Assembly: GCF_040047665.1 (NCBI RefSeq)
Contig: NZ_CP157355.1
Span: 930,001 to 994,000, forward strand
Reading direction: 5' to 3'
DNA: 64,000 nt
Source: Chitinibacter sp. FCG-7
GTDB taxonomy: Bacteria > Pseudomonadota > Gammaproteobacteria > Burkholderiales > Chitinibacteraceae
The notes below the pieces were generated by a model that was not told the origin of the DNA, searched no databases, and worked only from the letters and a program-made list of their open reading frames with translations. Positions 1-9,521 of the stretch are shown piece by piece (position 1 is the stretch's first letter; every line of letters starts with the position of its first letter). A program made the translations under genes and the position numbers.

Positions 1-586
1 GCCAGCCCAGTAAAATCCCGAACAGGGCAGCAAGCGCTCCGGCAACGGGCAGGGTTTCCCAGAAATTCCAACCAAACTGCGTCGACAACAGCGCATAGCT
101 ATACGCCCCAACGGCATAAAAAGCGACATAACCCAGATCAAGCAACCCGGCGAGCCCAACAACGACATTCAGCCCCCAACCCAGCATGACGTAGATCAGC
201 ACAGTGGTGGCGGTATCCACCACGTAGCGGTTATCGGAAAAAGCAATCGGCAGCACCAGCGAAAACCCGAGCAGGCCGTAGCCCAGCCACTTCAGCCAGG
301 GTCGTGGTGTAGCAAGCTCTAGCGTGCGGGTACGCTGACGCGTCAGACGCTTGAGCTTGAATTGGTCAATGGCAAACTGCAGCGCCAATCGCCCGAAAAA
401 CATCGTTGCAACAAAAGCGAGCAACCACGGCCAGCGGGTGGCCACCATCAATTTGCCACCTGCATCGACGGTATGCAGACCGATCATCGGTATACCGAGC
501 AAAATCGCAATCAGCGCAACATTGGTCGCATCCTTGAGCCGCTCGGTGAGCGTGACTGTATGTGTTCTGGCCTGAAATGTTGTCAT
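1..586 (-). CDS. livM: Branched-chain amino acid ABC transporter permease LivM (partial)
   Basis: The reading frame runs open from an ATG at 586 to the left window edge (about 195 codons), so the C-terminus is missing. It starts MTTFQARTHTVTLTERLKD, then has several hydrophobic segments and the stretch YVMLGWGLNVVVGLAGLLDL followed by GYVAFYAVGAYSYALL, which is typical of LivM-type inner-membrane permeases. The N-terminus is longer than in minimal LivM proteins, as in many proteobacterial LivM. The ATG overlaps the livH stop codon (TGATG), so the two are translationally coupled. LivM should pair with LivH to form the membrane channel of a leucine/isoleucine/valine importer; ATPases LivG/LivF are expected beyond the window edge. 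Confidence 0.9.
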   Translation of the reverse strand, partial: MTTFQARTHTVTLTERLKDATNVALIAILLGIPMIGLHTVDAGGKLMVATRWPWLLAFVATMFFGRLALQFAIDQFKLKRLTRQRTRTLELATPRPWLKWLGYGLLGFSLVLPIAFSDNRYVVDTATTVLIYVMLGWGLNVVVGLAGLLDLGYVAFYAVGAYSYALLSTQFGWNFWETLPVAGALAALFGILLGW

Positions 587-1500
587 CACACTTTCTCCAC
601 TTCAGGACGGCCCAGCAAACCGCTAGGGCGGAACATCAGCACCAGAATCAGCAGTGCAAACCCGGCCACATCCTTGTATTCCGGCGAGTAGTAGGCGCTC
701 CAGAATGATTCAAGCATGCCAATGATCAAACCACCCAGCACAGCCCCCGGCAAGGAACCAATCCCGCCCAGTACCGCAGCGGTAAACGCCTTGAGCCCGG
801 CCACAAAACCGATAGCAAAATCAACCACGCCGTAATAAATCGTGACCATGACGCCAGCAATCGCCGCCAACGCTGCGCCCAGCATAAAGGTCAGGGAAAT
901 GGTGCGGTCTACATTAACCCCCAGCAAGGCGGTCATTGTCTGATCCTGCTCGCAGGCGCGCTGCTGACGCCCGAATGAAGTGCGGGTAATGAGGTAGGTA
1001 AAGATCGCCAGCAGGATCACCGTCACTACAATAATCATCAGCTGGGTATAGGAGAGAAACACGGTAAAGCCATCAAAAGTGAACAGATTAAACTGCCCCG
1101 GCATCATGTCGGCAATCGGTTTGACACGGGCGCCCTGGGTCAGCTGAACCATATTTTGCAGAAAAATCGACATGCCGATGGCTGAAATCAGTGGTGCCAG
1201 GCGTGGAGCGGTACGCAAGGGGCGATAAGCCACCCGCTCGACAGACCAGCCGTACACGGCAGTAAACGCCATCACCACCAGCAAGGTCACCATCAGCGCC
1301 AGCGGCACCGCGCTGATACCCAGCGCAGCCAGTAAAGTAATTACCGTCACGGAGATAATGGCCGCAACCATATAAATATCACCGTGGGCAAAATTGATCA
1401 TCCCGATAATGCCGTACACCATGGTGTAACCCAGCGCGATCAGGCCATACACCGAACCCAGTGTCAGCCCGTTGATGAGCTGTTGAATAAATTGTCCCAC
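586..1500 (-). CDS. livH: Branched-chain amino acid ABC transporter permease LivH
   Basis: Polytopic inner-membrane permease of the LivH family, about 304 residues. It shows the family N-terminus QQLINGLTLGSVYGLIALGY, then TMVYGIIGMINFAHGDIYM, and a C-terminal GGIGSLPGAVLGGLIIGMLE stretch. I chose the GTG at 1500 because AGAGAGG lies about 8 nt upstream and the protein then begins at the conserved VGQFIQQLINGL; an upstream in-frame ATG (1530) would add ten unconserved residues. It overlaps livM by TGATG and follows livK on the same strand. It imports branched-chain amino acids together with LivM, LivK and ATPases outside the window. Confidence 0.92.
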   Translation of the reverse strand: MGQFIQQLINGLTLGSVYGLIALGYTMVYGIIGMINFAHGDIYMVAAIISVTVITLLAALGISAVPLALMVTLLVVMAFTAVYGWSVERVAYRPLRTAPRLAPLISAIGMSIFLQNMVQLTQGARVKPIADMMPGQFNLFTFDGFTVFLSYTQLMIIVVTVILLAIFTYLITRTSFGRQQRACEQDQTMTALLGVNVDRTISLTFMLGAALAAIAGVMVTIYYGVVDFAIGFVAGLKAFTAAVLGGIGSLPGAVLGGLIIGMLESFWSAYYSPEYKDVAGFALLILVLMFRPSGLLGRPEVEKV

Positions 1501-1650
1501 TGTGTCCACCTCTCTATGGATTCGCGGCAAATCCTGATCATCATCAAAGCGGCTCTACCCAAATCCTGCCACGATGACTAGGGTGGCGGGTTTATCGGCT
1601 GATGAATGTATCCGGTTTGCTCGCTGGATTTTATTTCCAGAAATAAGCTG

Positions 1651-1689
1651 ATCAGGGCTGCCACGGTGTTGACCGGCTGCAGCCCTGAT
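1651..1689 (-). terminator. Hairpin between livK and livH (attenuator or partial terminator)
   Basis: An 11-bp perfect inverted repeat (ATCAGGGCTGC / GCAGCCCTGAT) with a 17-nt loop lies just downstream of the livK stop codon, in the direction of transcription toward livH. No clear T-run follows, so it may stabilise the livK mRNA end or reduce read-through, which would give more binding protein than permease. Inferred from structure only. Confidence 0.45.
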
Positions 1690-1697
1690 ACCGGGTC

Positions 1698-2801
1698 TTA
1701 TTTCACCGCTTCGTACTTATTGCCTTTCCATTGGTAAACAACAAAAGCCGGCACTTTCAAATCGCCTTTGGCATCAAATGACATTTTGCCAACGACGGTA
1801 TTAAAGCTGCCGCCCGCCAATGCCTTGCGCAAATCGTTGTATTTCACGCTTTTGGCCGTAGTGGCTGCTTGTTGGAAAAGCTGCATGGCCGCATACGCGT
1901 ACAGCACATAGCCATCGGGCTCAACCTTGGCGGCACGGAAACGTTTCACCACATCGGCCGCAGCCGGATTGGCACGTGAATCAGGCGCAAAAGTGAACAG
2001 CACGCTATCGGCATTGCCCCCTGCGGCAGTGACGATTTCATTATTACTTAGCGTATCACCGCCCATCACCATCAGCTTCATACCTGCCTGCTGTGCCTGA
2101 CGCAAAATCAGCGCTACTTCAGTGTGATAGCCGCCGTAAACCAGTACCTGCACGCCAGCCGCTTTCATTTTCGAGACAATGCCGGAATAGTCTTTCTCAC
2201 CGGCGGTAATCGATTCACGCAAGGCGGGTTTCATGCCTTTGGCCTGCATGCCTTTGGCGGTTTCATCAGCCAGACCCTTGCCGTAAGCACTCTTGTCATC
2301 CAATACCGCCACTTTCTGCCCGGCAAAGCGTTTGGCCACATAAGCGCCCGCGACACCGCCCTGCTGATCATCACGCCCCATAATGCGGAAAATGTTTTTC
2401 AGCCCGCGCTCGGTCACTTGCGGATTGGTTGAAACCGTGGCCATCGGGATTTGTGCTTCGTTGTAAATATCAGAAGCAGGAATCGTCGAGCTTGAACACC
2501 AGTGCCCGTGCATAAAGACAATTTTTTTGTTCACCATGGCATTGGCCACCGAAACAGCCTGTTTTGGATCACAAGCATCGTCGCCAATTTCCAGCTTCAA
2601 TTTCTGCCCGTTCACGCCACCCTTGGCATTGATGTCGGCAATCGCCATTTCGGCACCGCGCTTGATCTGCTCACCGGCTGATGCGTAGGCGCCGGTCATG
2701 GGCCCGGCAATCGCCACCGAATAATCGGCGTACGCTTGTGCGCTCAATATGCTTGCGATGCAAGCACCGGCAACTGACAATTTTTTGTGCAAGGTGTTCA
2801 T
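1698..2801 (-). CDS. livK: Branched-chain amino acid ABC transporter substrate-binding protein
   Basis: Periplasmic binding protein of 367 residues. It has a signal peptide (MNTLHKKLSVAGACIASILS, cleavage near AQAYA-DYSVA) followed by the typical LivJ/LivK mature start AIAGPMTGAYASAGEQIKRGAE. Other family landmarks are LEIGDDACDPKQAVSVANAM, with the conserved DDACDP/KQA motif, and HGHWCSSSTIPASDIY. It should deliver Leu/Ile/Val to LivHM. It is first of a minus-strand operon livK-livH-livM and is separated from livH by a hairpin, an arrangement that usually favours high expression of the binding protein. Substrate specificity within branched-chain or related amino acids cannot be read from sequence alone. 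Confidence 0.92.
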   Translation of the reverse strand: MNTLHKKLSVAGACIASILSAQAYADYSVAIAGPMTGAYASAGEQIKRGAEMAIADINAKGGVNGQKLKLEIGDDACDPKQAVSVANAMVNKKIVFMHGHWCSSSTIPASDIYNEAQIPMATVSTNPQVTERGLKNIFRIMGRDDQQGGVAGAYVAKRFAGQKVAVLDDKSAYGKGLADETAKGMQAKGMKPALRESITAGEKDYSGIVSKMKAAGVQVLVYGGYHTEVALILRQAQQAGMKLMVMGGDTLSNNEIVTAAGGNADSVLFTFAPDSRANPAAADVVKRFRAAKVEPDGYVLYAYAAMQLFQQAATTAKSVKYNDLRKALAGGSFNTVVGKMSFDAKGDLKVPAFVVYQWKGNKYEAVK

Positions 2802-3077
2802 GGGTATCTCCTGAATTCGATTCGGGCATTCATGCCATCAGTGGCTAGTCAAAAGTTTTCACACCAAGCGTCAAGCCGCCATAATTGAGAACTTCTGCTG
2901 TCTACTTAGCGATGTATGCCGCCAGCAAGCGTGATTGTTTATTGTTTAGACCCAGCTTCTGCCTGCATCACGCAGACAGACAAAACAGCAAAATGACAGG
3001 TACAGCTGCATGTAAAGCTACAACATAATTTCAGACTCCTCTGTAAGTATTTTCCTTAGTTCAGATAGGCGGGAAAC

Positions 3078-4022
3078 TTATGCAGCTGATTTATCCGCAG
3101 GCTGGCGCGCGTGCGTCCAGGACGAAGCCAGCACGCCGCCCAGCAGCAGAACAATCGCTACGCTTTCCAGCATGCGAGGCCAGCGCACCTCGTAGACAAA
3201 GCCATACAGCAAGGCAAAAACTGTTTCAAAAATAAGCAGTTGCCCGCCCAACGTCAGCGGCAGACGGCGCGTTGCTGCGTTCCACAAACCAGTGCCGATC
3301 ACCGACGGCCCCACCGCCAGCGCAGCCATCAGCAGCAGAAAATTCAGCGAAATCTGCTCAGCGGGGGCACCACCGATCGCTGGGGAAAAATACAAAAATG
3401 CCAGCAAAAAAGCCATTAACCCTGTCAGCAAACCAGTCAGCAAAGACCATTCATGGCTACCTAGATCAGGCCTTCGGCTTAAATGCCGTGCATTGCCAAT
3501 GGCATAAAAGCTCCACGCCAGCAAAGCCCCAAAGGCAGCCAGTAAGCCGAGCAGCTTGCCCGACTGATTCTGCGCCAGGTCATCTGCCAGCTCGCTGGCA
3601 AAAACGTCATAACTGATACAGGCCGCCCCGGCGACAATCGCCAGCAGGGGCCAGAGCAGATGCCGCAATGCAATGGCATCGCGCTCACGCGCGCCCACCA
3701 ACGTCACCACCACCGGCACCATGCCAATGACCAGCGATGTGGGCGCAACGCCAACGTATTGCACCGCCACCACCAGTAAAAAGTAATACAGCAAATTGCC
3801 CGATACGCTTAAAGCGGCCAGCACCAGCCAGTCATGCTGGCTTAGCCGTGGCAAGAGCTGACGCAATAGCGGCAGCAACAGCAATAGAGACACCAGCCCA
3901 TAGGCCACATAGCGCCCGGTCATCAGCGCCATCGGGCTAAATTCGCCCAGCCAGCGCGGCACCAGAAAAACCCCACCCCACACTGCACCCGCCAGCGCGC
4001 CGTAGACCAAACCTTTAACCAT
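3078..4022 (-). CDS. EamA/DMT-superfamily transporter
   Basis: Inner-membrane protein of 314 residues with about ten predicted hydrophobic segments arranged as two five-helix EamA repeats, starting MVKGLVYGALAGAVWGGVFL. The ATG at 4022 is chosen because AGAGGAAAT lies directly upstream; an ATG 48 nt further up lacks a ribosome site. Members export amino acids, nucleosides or other small metabolites, but the substrate here is unknown. It lies downstream of putA on the same strand, 163 bp away, with a 49-bp repeat element between. A link to amino acid metabolism is only suggested by the neighbour. Confidence 0.82.
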   Translation of the reverse strand: MVKGLVYGALAGAVWGGVFLVPRWLGEFSPMALMTGRYVAYGLVSLLLLLPLLRQLLPRLSQHDWLVLAALSVSGNLLYYFLLVVAVQYVGVAPTSLVIGMVPVVVTLVGARERDAIALRHLLWPLLAIVAGAACISYDVFASELADDLAQNQSGKLLGLLAAFGALLAWSFYAIGNARHLSRRPDLGSHEWSLLTGLLTGLMAFLLAFLYFSPAIGGAPAEQISLNFLLLMAALAVGPSVIGTGLWNAATRRLPLTLGGQLLIFETVFALLYGFVYEVRWPRMLESVAIVLLLGGVLASSWTHARQPADKSAA

Positions 4023-4120
4023 ATTTCCTCTAATCAGCCGGGCCGATATTCCGCGCGCCGTCAAAGCCATGCCTTGGTAGCGAGGCAGAAATTGTGCTGG
4101 GGTTGAAATTGATCAACAAG

Positions 4121-4169
4121 GGGTATTGCTTTAAAAGCCTTATCAGCAATGAATCACATGGCAATACCC
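4121..4169. repeat. 49-bp GGGTAT-N37-ATACCC element, copy 1 (intergenic)
   Basis: Ends are GGGTATTGC and GCAATACCC, a perfect 9-bp inverted repeat spanning exactly 49 bp. It sits between the putA stop codon and the DMT transporter gene. Confidence 0.8.
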
Positions 4170-4185
4170 ATTATCATTTTTGCCA

Positions 4186-7100
4186 CTACCCCAGCGCCAT
4201 CAGGGTGGTATTACCACCTGCGGCAGCCGTATTGATGCTGACTGATCGCTCGGCAATCAGGCGGCTTAGCTCATAATCGCGGCCCTGTTCCAGCATCTGG
4301 CTAGACCAGCCCTGCGCCTGAATAATGGCGCCGTCTCTGCTGGCCAGAGCTTGATTCAAGGCCAGCAAACCAGCGGCGTCTCCTTCAAACAGCACGGCGT
4401 CGAATGGCCGCTCTTGAGCCTGCTGGCGATCAAGCACCCGGATCCGGGACTGCAGCGATGCAGGTATCAGCTCAAGAAGCTGACGCACGGCGGGGACATC
4501 GGCAAAAATCGCCTGATTACCGCTGGCCAGCACTGCAGTCCATTGCGCCAATGCGCCCGTCAGCGACTCGCACAAGCACAGCACCACACCGCGCGGCAGC
4601 ATGAAATACCGGTTTTGCTCGCCCGTCGGGCCAGGTAAATCCAGATAATCGGCCTGTTTCAGCTGGCCGAGATAGCGTGCGCAGCGTTGTGCTGCGCCGC
4701 CGTGCACGGGCAAGATCGCCTCGCGAAACGCTGCCAGATCGGCCAGCGTATTGGCCGATGCCAACACTGGCGCTTCAATCCGCCGTGTAAGTAAACGCTG
4801 CAGATACAGCGGGCCACCCGCTTTGGGGCCTGTGCCCGATAGCCCTTCGCCGCCAAACGGCTGTACGCCGACCACGGCGCCGATCACATTGCGGTTTACA
4901 TAAATATTGCCAACATAGACACGGCCCAGCACATGCGCAATGGTTTCGTCGATCCGGCTATGCAGACCAAAAGTCAGGCCATAACCCGTTGCCCTGATCT
5001 GCGCGAGCATATCGTCCAGCTGCTCGCGCTGATACCGGATCACATGCAGCACCGGGCCGAATACTTCGCGTTTCAATTCGGATAAATGGCCGATTTCGAT
5101 CAGTGTCGGGGCGACAAAAGTGCCGTTGCGGCATGCTTCGGGCAAGGGCAGCGAAAAAGTTTGCGCAGGGTTGAGCTGCATAATATGTTGCAGAATTTGC
5201 GCTTGCGCATCTCGATCAATCACCGGCCCCACATCGCTGGCCAACACAGCGGGGTTGCCGATTTGCAATTGCAGCATGGCACCTTTGAGCATGTCCAGCA
5301 CATGATCGGCGATCTCGCTTTGCAAACACAGCACACGCAATGCCGAACAGCGCTGCCCTGCCGAATCAAAGGCCGACATAATCACATCGCCAACCACCTG
5401 CTCGGCCAGCGCAGACGAATCAACAATCATGCAGTTTTGCCCGCCAGTTTCGGCGATCAGGGGAATGGTGCGACCTTCCTCGTCCAGCCTTTGCGCCAGC
5501 ACTTTGGCCAGAATGCGCGCCACTTCGGTCGAGCCAGTGAACATCACGCCTTTACAACGCGAGTCGGCAATCAGCGCCGCACCGACGGTCTCGCCCTGCC
5601 CTGGCAGCAATTGCAAGGCATCGGCAGGAATGCCGGCCTGATGCAAAATACGCACCGCTTCGGCGGCGATCAGCGGCGTTTGCTCGGCGGGTTTGGCGAG
5701 CACCGGATTGCCTGCCGCCAGCGCGGCGGCCAGTTGCCCGACAAAAATTGCCAGCGGAAAATTCCACGGGCTGATGCAGACCACAGGCCCTAGCCCTTGA
5801 TGCGTCTCGACTCGAAAATCCTTGCCGATTTGCGCGGCGTAATAGCGCAGAAAATCAACGGCTTCGCGCACTTCGGCAATCGAATTGGGCAGCGATTTGC
5901 CCGCCTCGCGCACCAGCAAGCCCAGCAGCACCGGCATCCGCGCTTCAAGCAAATCGGCAGCCCGATTCAGGCAGGCTGCGCGCACGGCAATGGCAGCACT
6001 AGGCCAGCCAGATTGCGCAGCGTGGGTATAGGCCTGTAGAACATCGTCAGTGCTGGCTTCAAGCACATACCCTACTATATCGCGATGATCGGCAGGATTA
6101 AGTACCTGCTGCGCCTGAGCCAACACGGCATCAATATCGACGATTGGACGATCTGCCAGCATGGCGGCCGAGCGCCATGCCGTCCCGGCGCTCTCCTGCA
6201 ATGCGCTCGCCAGCTTGGCCAGTTGCTGCTCATTGGATAAATCCAGCCCGCGCGAATTGCTGCGCTCGTCGCCGAATAATTGTCCGGGCAAGCCAATCTG
6301 CGCATGGGGCGAATACAGCGGCGCAATCGCGCGCGCCTGCGTAAACGGATCAGCGCTCAGCTCCGCCACGGGTACTTGTTCGTCGGCAATGCGGTTCACA
6401 AACGAGCTATTAGCGCCGTTTTCCAGCAAGCGCCGCACCAGATAGGCGAGCAGGGTTTTATGACTGCCAACCGGCGCATAGATCCGGCATGGGCGGGAGA
6501 GCTTGCTCACCGCCTCCTCGTACAGTGGTTCACCCATCCCGTGCAAACACTGGAACTCATACTGGCCAGGGTAATACGCAGCCTCGCCGCCCGCCATATG
6601 GTAGATACTCGCCAGCGTCTGGGCATTGTGCGTGGCAAATTGCGGGTAAATCTCCACCGGCGCGGCGAGCAATTTGCCCGCGCACACCTGATAAGCCACA
6701 TCGGTGTAGATTTTGCGCGTGTACACCGGATAGTCATCCAGCCCATCAAGCTGGGCGCGCTTGATTTCGCTGTCCCAATAAGCACCTTTGACCAGACGGA
6801 TCATCAAGCGGTGCTGGCTGCGGCGAGCCAGATCAATCAGATAATCAAGCACCAGCGGCGCGCGCTTCTGATAAGCCTGAACGACAAAGCCAATGCCGTT
6901 CCAGCCTTTGAGTTCGGTGTCAAAACACATCGCTTCCAGCAGATCGAGCGAGATCTCCAGCCGGTCGGCTTCTTCAGCGTCAATATTCAGACCAATATCA
7001 TAATCACGCGCCAGACGCGCCAGACTGAGCAGCCGTGGCAATAATTCGCGCATAACTCGCTCTTGCTTGGCACGCGAATAACGCGGGTGCAAGGCGGATA

Positions 7101-7878
7101 GTTTGATGGAAATGCCCGGGCCTTCATAAATACCGCGCCCATTGGCGGCCTTGCCAATGGCATGAATCGCCATCTCATAAGCGGCGTAATAGCGCTGCGC
7201 ATCGTCTTCGGTCATCGCCGCTTCGCCCAGCATATCGTAGGAATAGCGAAAACCTTTGGGTTCAAATTTGCGGCTGTGCCTGAGCGCATCGGCGATGGTT
7301 TCACCGCAGACAAATTGCTCACCCATCATGCGCATCGCCATATCCATGGCCTTGCGAATCAAGGGCTCGCCGCCTTGCGCGACCAGACGGGTCAAGGTGG
7401 CCCCCAGCGATTTCTCATCATGGACGCTGACCAGCTTGCCCGTGAGCATCAGCCCCCAGCTTACGGCATTGACAAACAGCGACTCGGATTGCCCCAGATA
7501 GTTAGACCAGTCGCCGCCGCTGAGCTTGTCACGGATCAGGTTGTCGCGCGTTGCGGCGTCCGGGATGCGCAGCAGCGCTTCGGCCAGACACATCAGCGCG
7601 ACGCCTTCCTGACTTGATAATGAAAACTGCTGGATCAGACCTTCAACGCCACCACTTTTTTTGCTGCGCAAGGCTGTCACCAATTGCTGCGCCAGCGCGC
7701 TGATTTGCGCAGCCTGAGCCGCATCCGGTTGCAGCTCCGAGGTCAGCAAATCACGAATGCAATCGGCTTCCTTGCGGCGATACGCCGCCGTAATTGCCGC
7801 TCGCAAGCCGGACTGCTGCGCGATGGAGTCCGCAAACTGGATAAAGTGCGATTCGTAATGCGTTGAAGTTTGGGTCAT
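4186..7878 (-). CDS. putA: Bifunctional proline dehydrogenase / delta-1-pyrroline-5-carboxylate dehydrogenase PutA
   Basis: Oxidises proline to glutamate in two steps, passing electrons from FAD to the quinone pool and then reducing NAD+. The 1230-residue protein has a PRODH barrel in the N-terminal part ([25 protein letters not shown]), an ALDH-type P5C dehydrogenase domain (PWNFPL near residue 704, ETGGQ with Glu810, catalytic Cys844 in SAGQRCS), and a C-terminal extension. It lacks the N-terminal ribbon-helix-helix domain of enterobacterial PutA, so it should not be its own repressor. Start at 7878 ([12 protein letters not shown]) is preferred; an upstream in-frame ATG at 7902 exists. A 49-bp GGGTAT/ATACCC site lies inside the gene at 6024-6072. 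Confidence 0.95.
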   Translation of the reverse strand: MTQTSTHYESHFIQFADSIAQQSGLRAAITAAYRRKEADCIRDLLTSELQPDAAQAAQISALAQQLVTALRSKKSGGVEGLIQQFSLSSQEGVALMCLAEALLRIPDAATRDNLIRDKLSGGDWSNYLGQSESLFVNAVSWGLMLTGKLVSVHDEKSLGATLTRLVAQGGEPLIRKAMDMAMRMMGEQFVCGETIADALRHSRKFEPKGFRYSYDMLGEAAMTEDDAQRYYAAYEMAIHAIGKAANGRGIYEGPGISIKLSALHPRYSRAKQERVMRELLPRLLSLARLARDYDIGLNIDAEEADRLEISLDLLEAMCFDTELKGWNGIGFVVQAYQKRAPLVLDYLIDLARRSQHRLMIRLVKGAYWDSEIKRAQLDGLDDYPVYTRKIYTDVAYQVCAGKLLAAPVEIYPQFATHNAQTLASIYHMAGGEAAYYPGQYEFQCLHGMGEPLYEEAVSKLSRPCRIYAPVGSHKTLLAYLVRRLLENGANSSFVNRIADEQVPVAELSADPFTQARAIAPLYSPHAQIGLPGQLFGDERSNSRGLDLSNEQQLAKLASALQESAGTAWRSAAMLADRPIVDIDAVLAQAQQVLNPADHRDIVGYVLEASTDDVLQAYTHAAQSGWPSAAIAVRAACLNRAADLLEARMPVLLGLLVREAGKSLPNSIAEVREAVDFLRYYAAQIGKDFRVETHQGLGPVVCISPWNFPLAIFVGQLAAALAAGNPVLAKPAEQTPLIAAEAVRILHQAGIPADALQLLPGQGETVGAALIADSRCKGVMFTGSTEVARILAKVLAQRLDEEGRTIPLIAETGGQNCMIVDSSALAEQVVGDVIMSAFDSAGQRCSALRVLCLQSEIADHVLDMLKGAMLQLQIGNPAVLASDVGPVIDRDAQAQILQHIMQLNPAQTFSLPLPEACRNGTFVAPTLIEIGHLSELKREVFGPVLHVIRYQREQLDDMLAQIRATGYGLTFGLHSRIDETIAHVLGRVYVGNIYVNRNVIGAVVGVQPFGGEGLSGTGPKAGGPLYLQRLLTRRIEAPVLASANTLADLAAFREAILPVHGGAAQRCARYLGQLKQADYLDLPGPTGEQNRYFMLPRGVVLCLCESLTGALAQWTAVLASGNQAIFADVPAVRQLLELIPASLQSRIRVLDRQQAQERPFDAVLFEGDAAGLLALNQALASRDGAIIQAQGWSSQMLEQGRDYELSRLIAERSVSINTAAAGGNTTLMALG
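6024..6072. repeat. 49-bp GGGTAT-N37-ATACCC site inside putA
   Basis: Exact GGGTAT and ATACCC at the same 49-bp span as the intergenic copies. On the coding strand the right arm reads CTACAGGCCTATACCC, 14 of 16 identical to CTACAGGGCAATACCC of the copy at 11005-11053. It encodes [16 protein letters not shown], which appears to align with PutA homologues without an obvious insertion (from memory of the family). Confidence 0.65.
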
Positions 7879-8282
7879 TTCGGCACATCTCGGCAGGGGC
7901 AAATTGGAATGGGGCAGCGTGGCGGCAATCCAGGGTAGTCAATATCGGCCCGATCACACTGAAAATCGCTGCCAGTAAGTAGCGAACCGGCTTGAAAATC
8001 TTGCTGTATCGTATTATGTAGTCGACAAAAATAAACTACGAATTTTCCCCTACAGGAAACCCGCGAGCCCGGATGGATCAAAGCGCATCCGGCCAGCACC
8101 TGCGCGCTAACGGATTTATGCGTGCAGCACAAAATCTGCCATAGTTCCAGCGACAAAAGCACAGGGCAAAATCAGGCCATCGTGGTGGAACAAAAGCGTT
8201 TTATGGCAGTCTTTCCCACTCTTTTCACCGTATAATCGCCGACACAAATCATTCTTATTACTTCAAAGTAAAGACGCCCGAC
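7879..8282. other. Divergent putA/dacA intergenic region
   Basis: 404 bp without a credible gene. It must carry the putA promoter on the minus strand and the dacA promoter on the plus strand. A short spaced inverted repeat GTAGT-N13-ACTAC lies near 8019-8041 and could be an operator, but this is weak. Confidence 0.5.
8208..8236 (+). promoter_or_regulatory. Candidate promoter for dacA
   Basis: A consensus -10 hexamer TATAAT at 8231-8236 lies 46 bp before the dacA start. The matching -35 region at 8208-8213 (AGTCTT) is poor, so the promoter call rests mainly on the -10 box. Confidence 0.4.
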
Positions 8283-9443
8283 ATGCCTCGTTTAGCCATC
8301 ACCACCAGCCTGATCGCTGCCGTTTTCAGCAGCTCGATTCTTTTCAGCCCAGCCGCCCGCGCCTTTGTGCCGCCCGTTCCCGAGATTGCAGCCAAATCCT
8401 ATTACCTGTACGACAAGCAAAGCGGCCAGATTCTGGCCTCGCGTGATCCGGACATGCGCGTTGAGCCCGCATCGCTGACCAAGCTGATGACGGCCTATCT
8501 GACGTTCAAAATGGTCAAGGAAGGCAAGCTCAAACTGGAGCAGACTTTGCTGGTGTCGGAAAAAGGCTGGAAAACCGAAGGCTCGCGGATGTATCTGGAT
8601 CCGAAAGTGCCTGCCACAGTGGATGATCTGATCAAGGGCATGATCGTGCAATCGGGCAACGACGCCTGCGTGACGCTGGCCGAAGCGATTGCTGGTAGCG
8701 AAGAAGTGTTTGCCCAGATGATGAATGCCGAAGCCAAACGACTGGGGCTGAAAGGCTCGAACTTTACCAATTCAACCGGCTTGCCCGATCCGGCCTTGCA
8801 CGTCACCACCAGCGATCTGGCGCGTCTGGCCAATGCCATCATCAATGATTTTCCCGAGTTTTATCACATCTACTCGATCAAGGAATTCAAGTACAACAAT
8901 ATCAGCCAACCCAACCGCAACTTGCTGCTCTACCGCGACCCCTTCGTGGATGGCATGAAAACTGGCCACACCAATAGCGCTGGTTACAATCTGGTGGCAT
9001 CGACCAAACGCGACAATCGTCGCCTGATTTCAGTGGTTGTGGGCACCGCCAGCCCGGAAGTGCGCGCAGCAGAATCGTCCAAGCTGCTCAACTGGGGCAC
9101 GCAGTTTTTCGAAACGCCCAAACTCTACGCCGCCAAACAGGCCGTGCAGCAGGTGCCGGTCTGGAAAGGTAAGGAATCACAAATTGGCGTGGGCTTTTTG
9201 AATGACCAGTTTATTACGGTACCCAAAGGCGATGCAGCCAAGCTCAAAATCGACCTGACCACCCAGCAGCCTTTGATTGCCCCGATCAAGGTCGGCCAGC
9301 AAGTGGGCACTCTGAAAATCACACTCGATGGCAAAGTGCTCGCTGAGCGCGCCGTCGTTGCCGTTGCGGCAGTGGAAGAAGCCAGCATTTTTGGCCGTGC
9401 CTGGGATACGATCCGCCTGTGGTGGAAAGGCCTGTTCGGTTAA
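8283..9443 (+). CDS. dacA: D-alanyl-D-alanine carboxypeptidase (PBP5/6 family)
   Basis: Low-molecular-mass penicillin-binding protein that trims the terminal D-Ala from peptidoglycan pentapeptides in the periplasm. The 386-residue product has a signal peptide ending near AARA, the active-site motifs SLTK (Ser64, Lys67), SGN (124-126) and KTG (226-228), a C-terminal beta-rich domain, and an amphipathic membrane-anchoring tail (FGRAWDTIRLWWKGLFG). Length and architecture match DacA/DacC. It is monocistronic, followed by a strong terminator shared with the convergent neighbour. Confidence 0.95.
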   Translation: MPRLAITTSLIAAVFSSSILFSPAARAFVPPVPEIAAKSYYLYDKQSGQILASRDPDMRVEPASLTKLMTAYLTFKMVKEGKLKLEQTLLVSEKGWKTEGSRMYLDPKVPATVDDLIKGMIVQSGNDACVTLAEAIAGSEEVFAQMMNAEAKRLGLKGSNFTNSTGLPDPALHVTTSDLARLANAIINDFPEFYHIYSIKEFKYNNISQPNRNLLLYRDPFVDGMKTGHTNSAGYNLVASTKRDNRRLISVVVGTASPEVRAAESSKLLNWGTQFFETPKLYAAKQAVQQVPVWKGKESQIGVGFLNDQFITVPKGDAAKLKIDLTTQQPLIAPIKVGQQVGTLKITLDGKVLAERAVVAVAAVEEASIFGRAWDTIRLWWKGLFG

Positions 9444-9471
9444 TCACTGAGCACCAAACACGATCCCTAAC

Positions 9472-9504
9472 AAAAAAGCCCAGTCTGTAAACTGGGCTTT
9501 TTTG
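9472..9504. terminator. Bidirectional rho-independent terminator
   Basis: AAAAAAGCCCAGT-loop-ACTGGGCTTTTTT between convergent dacA and the Ere-like gene; T-runs exist on both strands. Confidence 0.9.
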
Positions 9505-9521
9505 TATCGTGGATATCGTTA

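Noticed and set aside
5086..5793. 235-codon plus-strand frame
   Set aside because: Antisense shadow of putA; His/Arg/Gln-rich, no start site or family.
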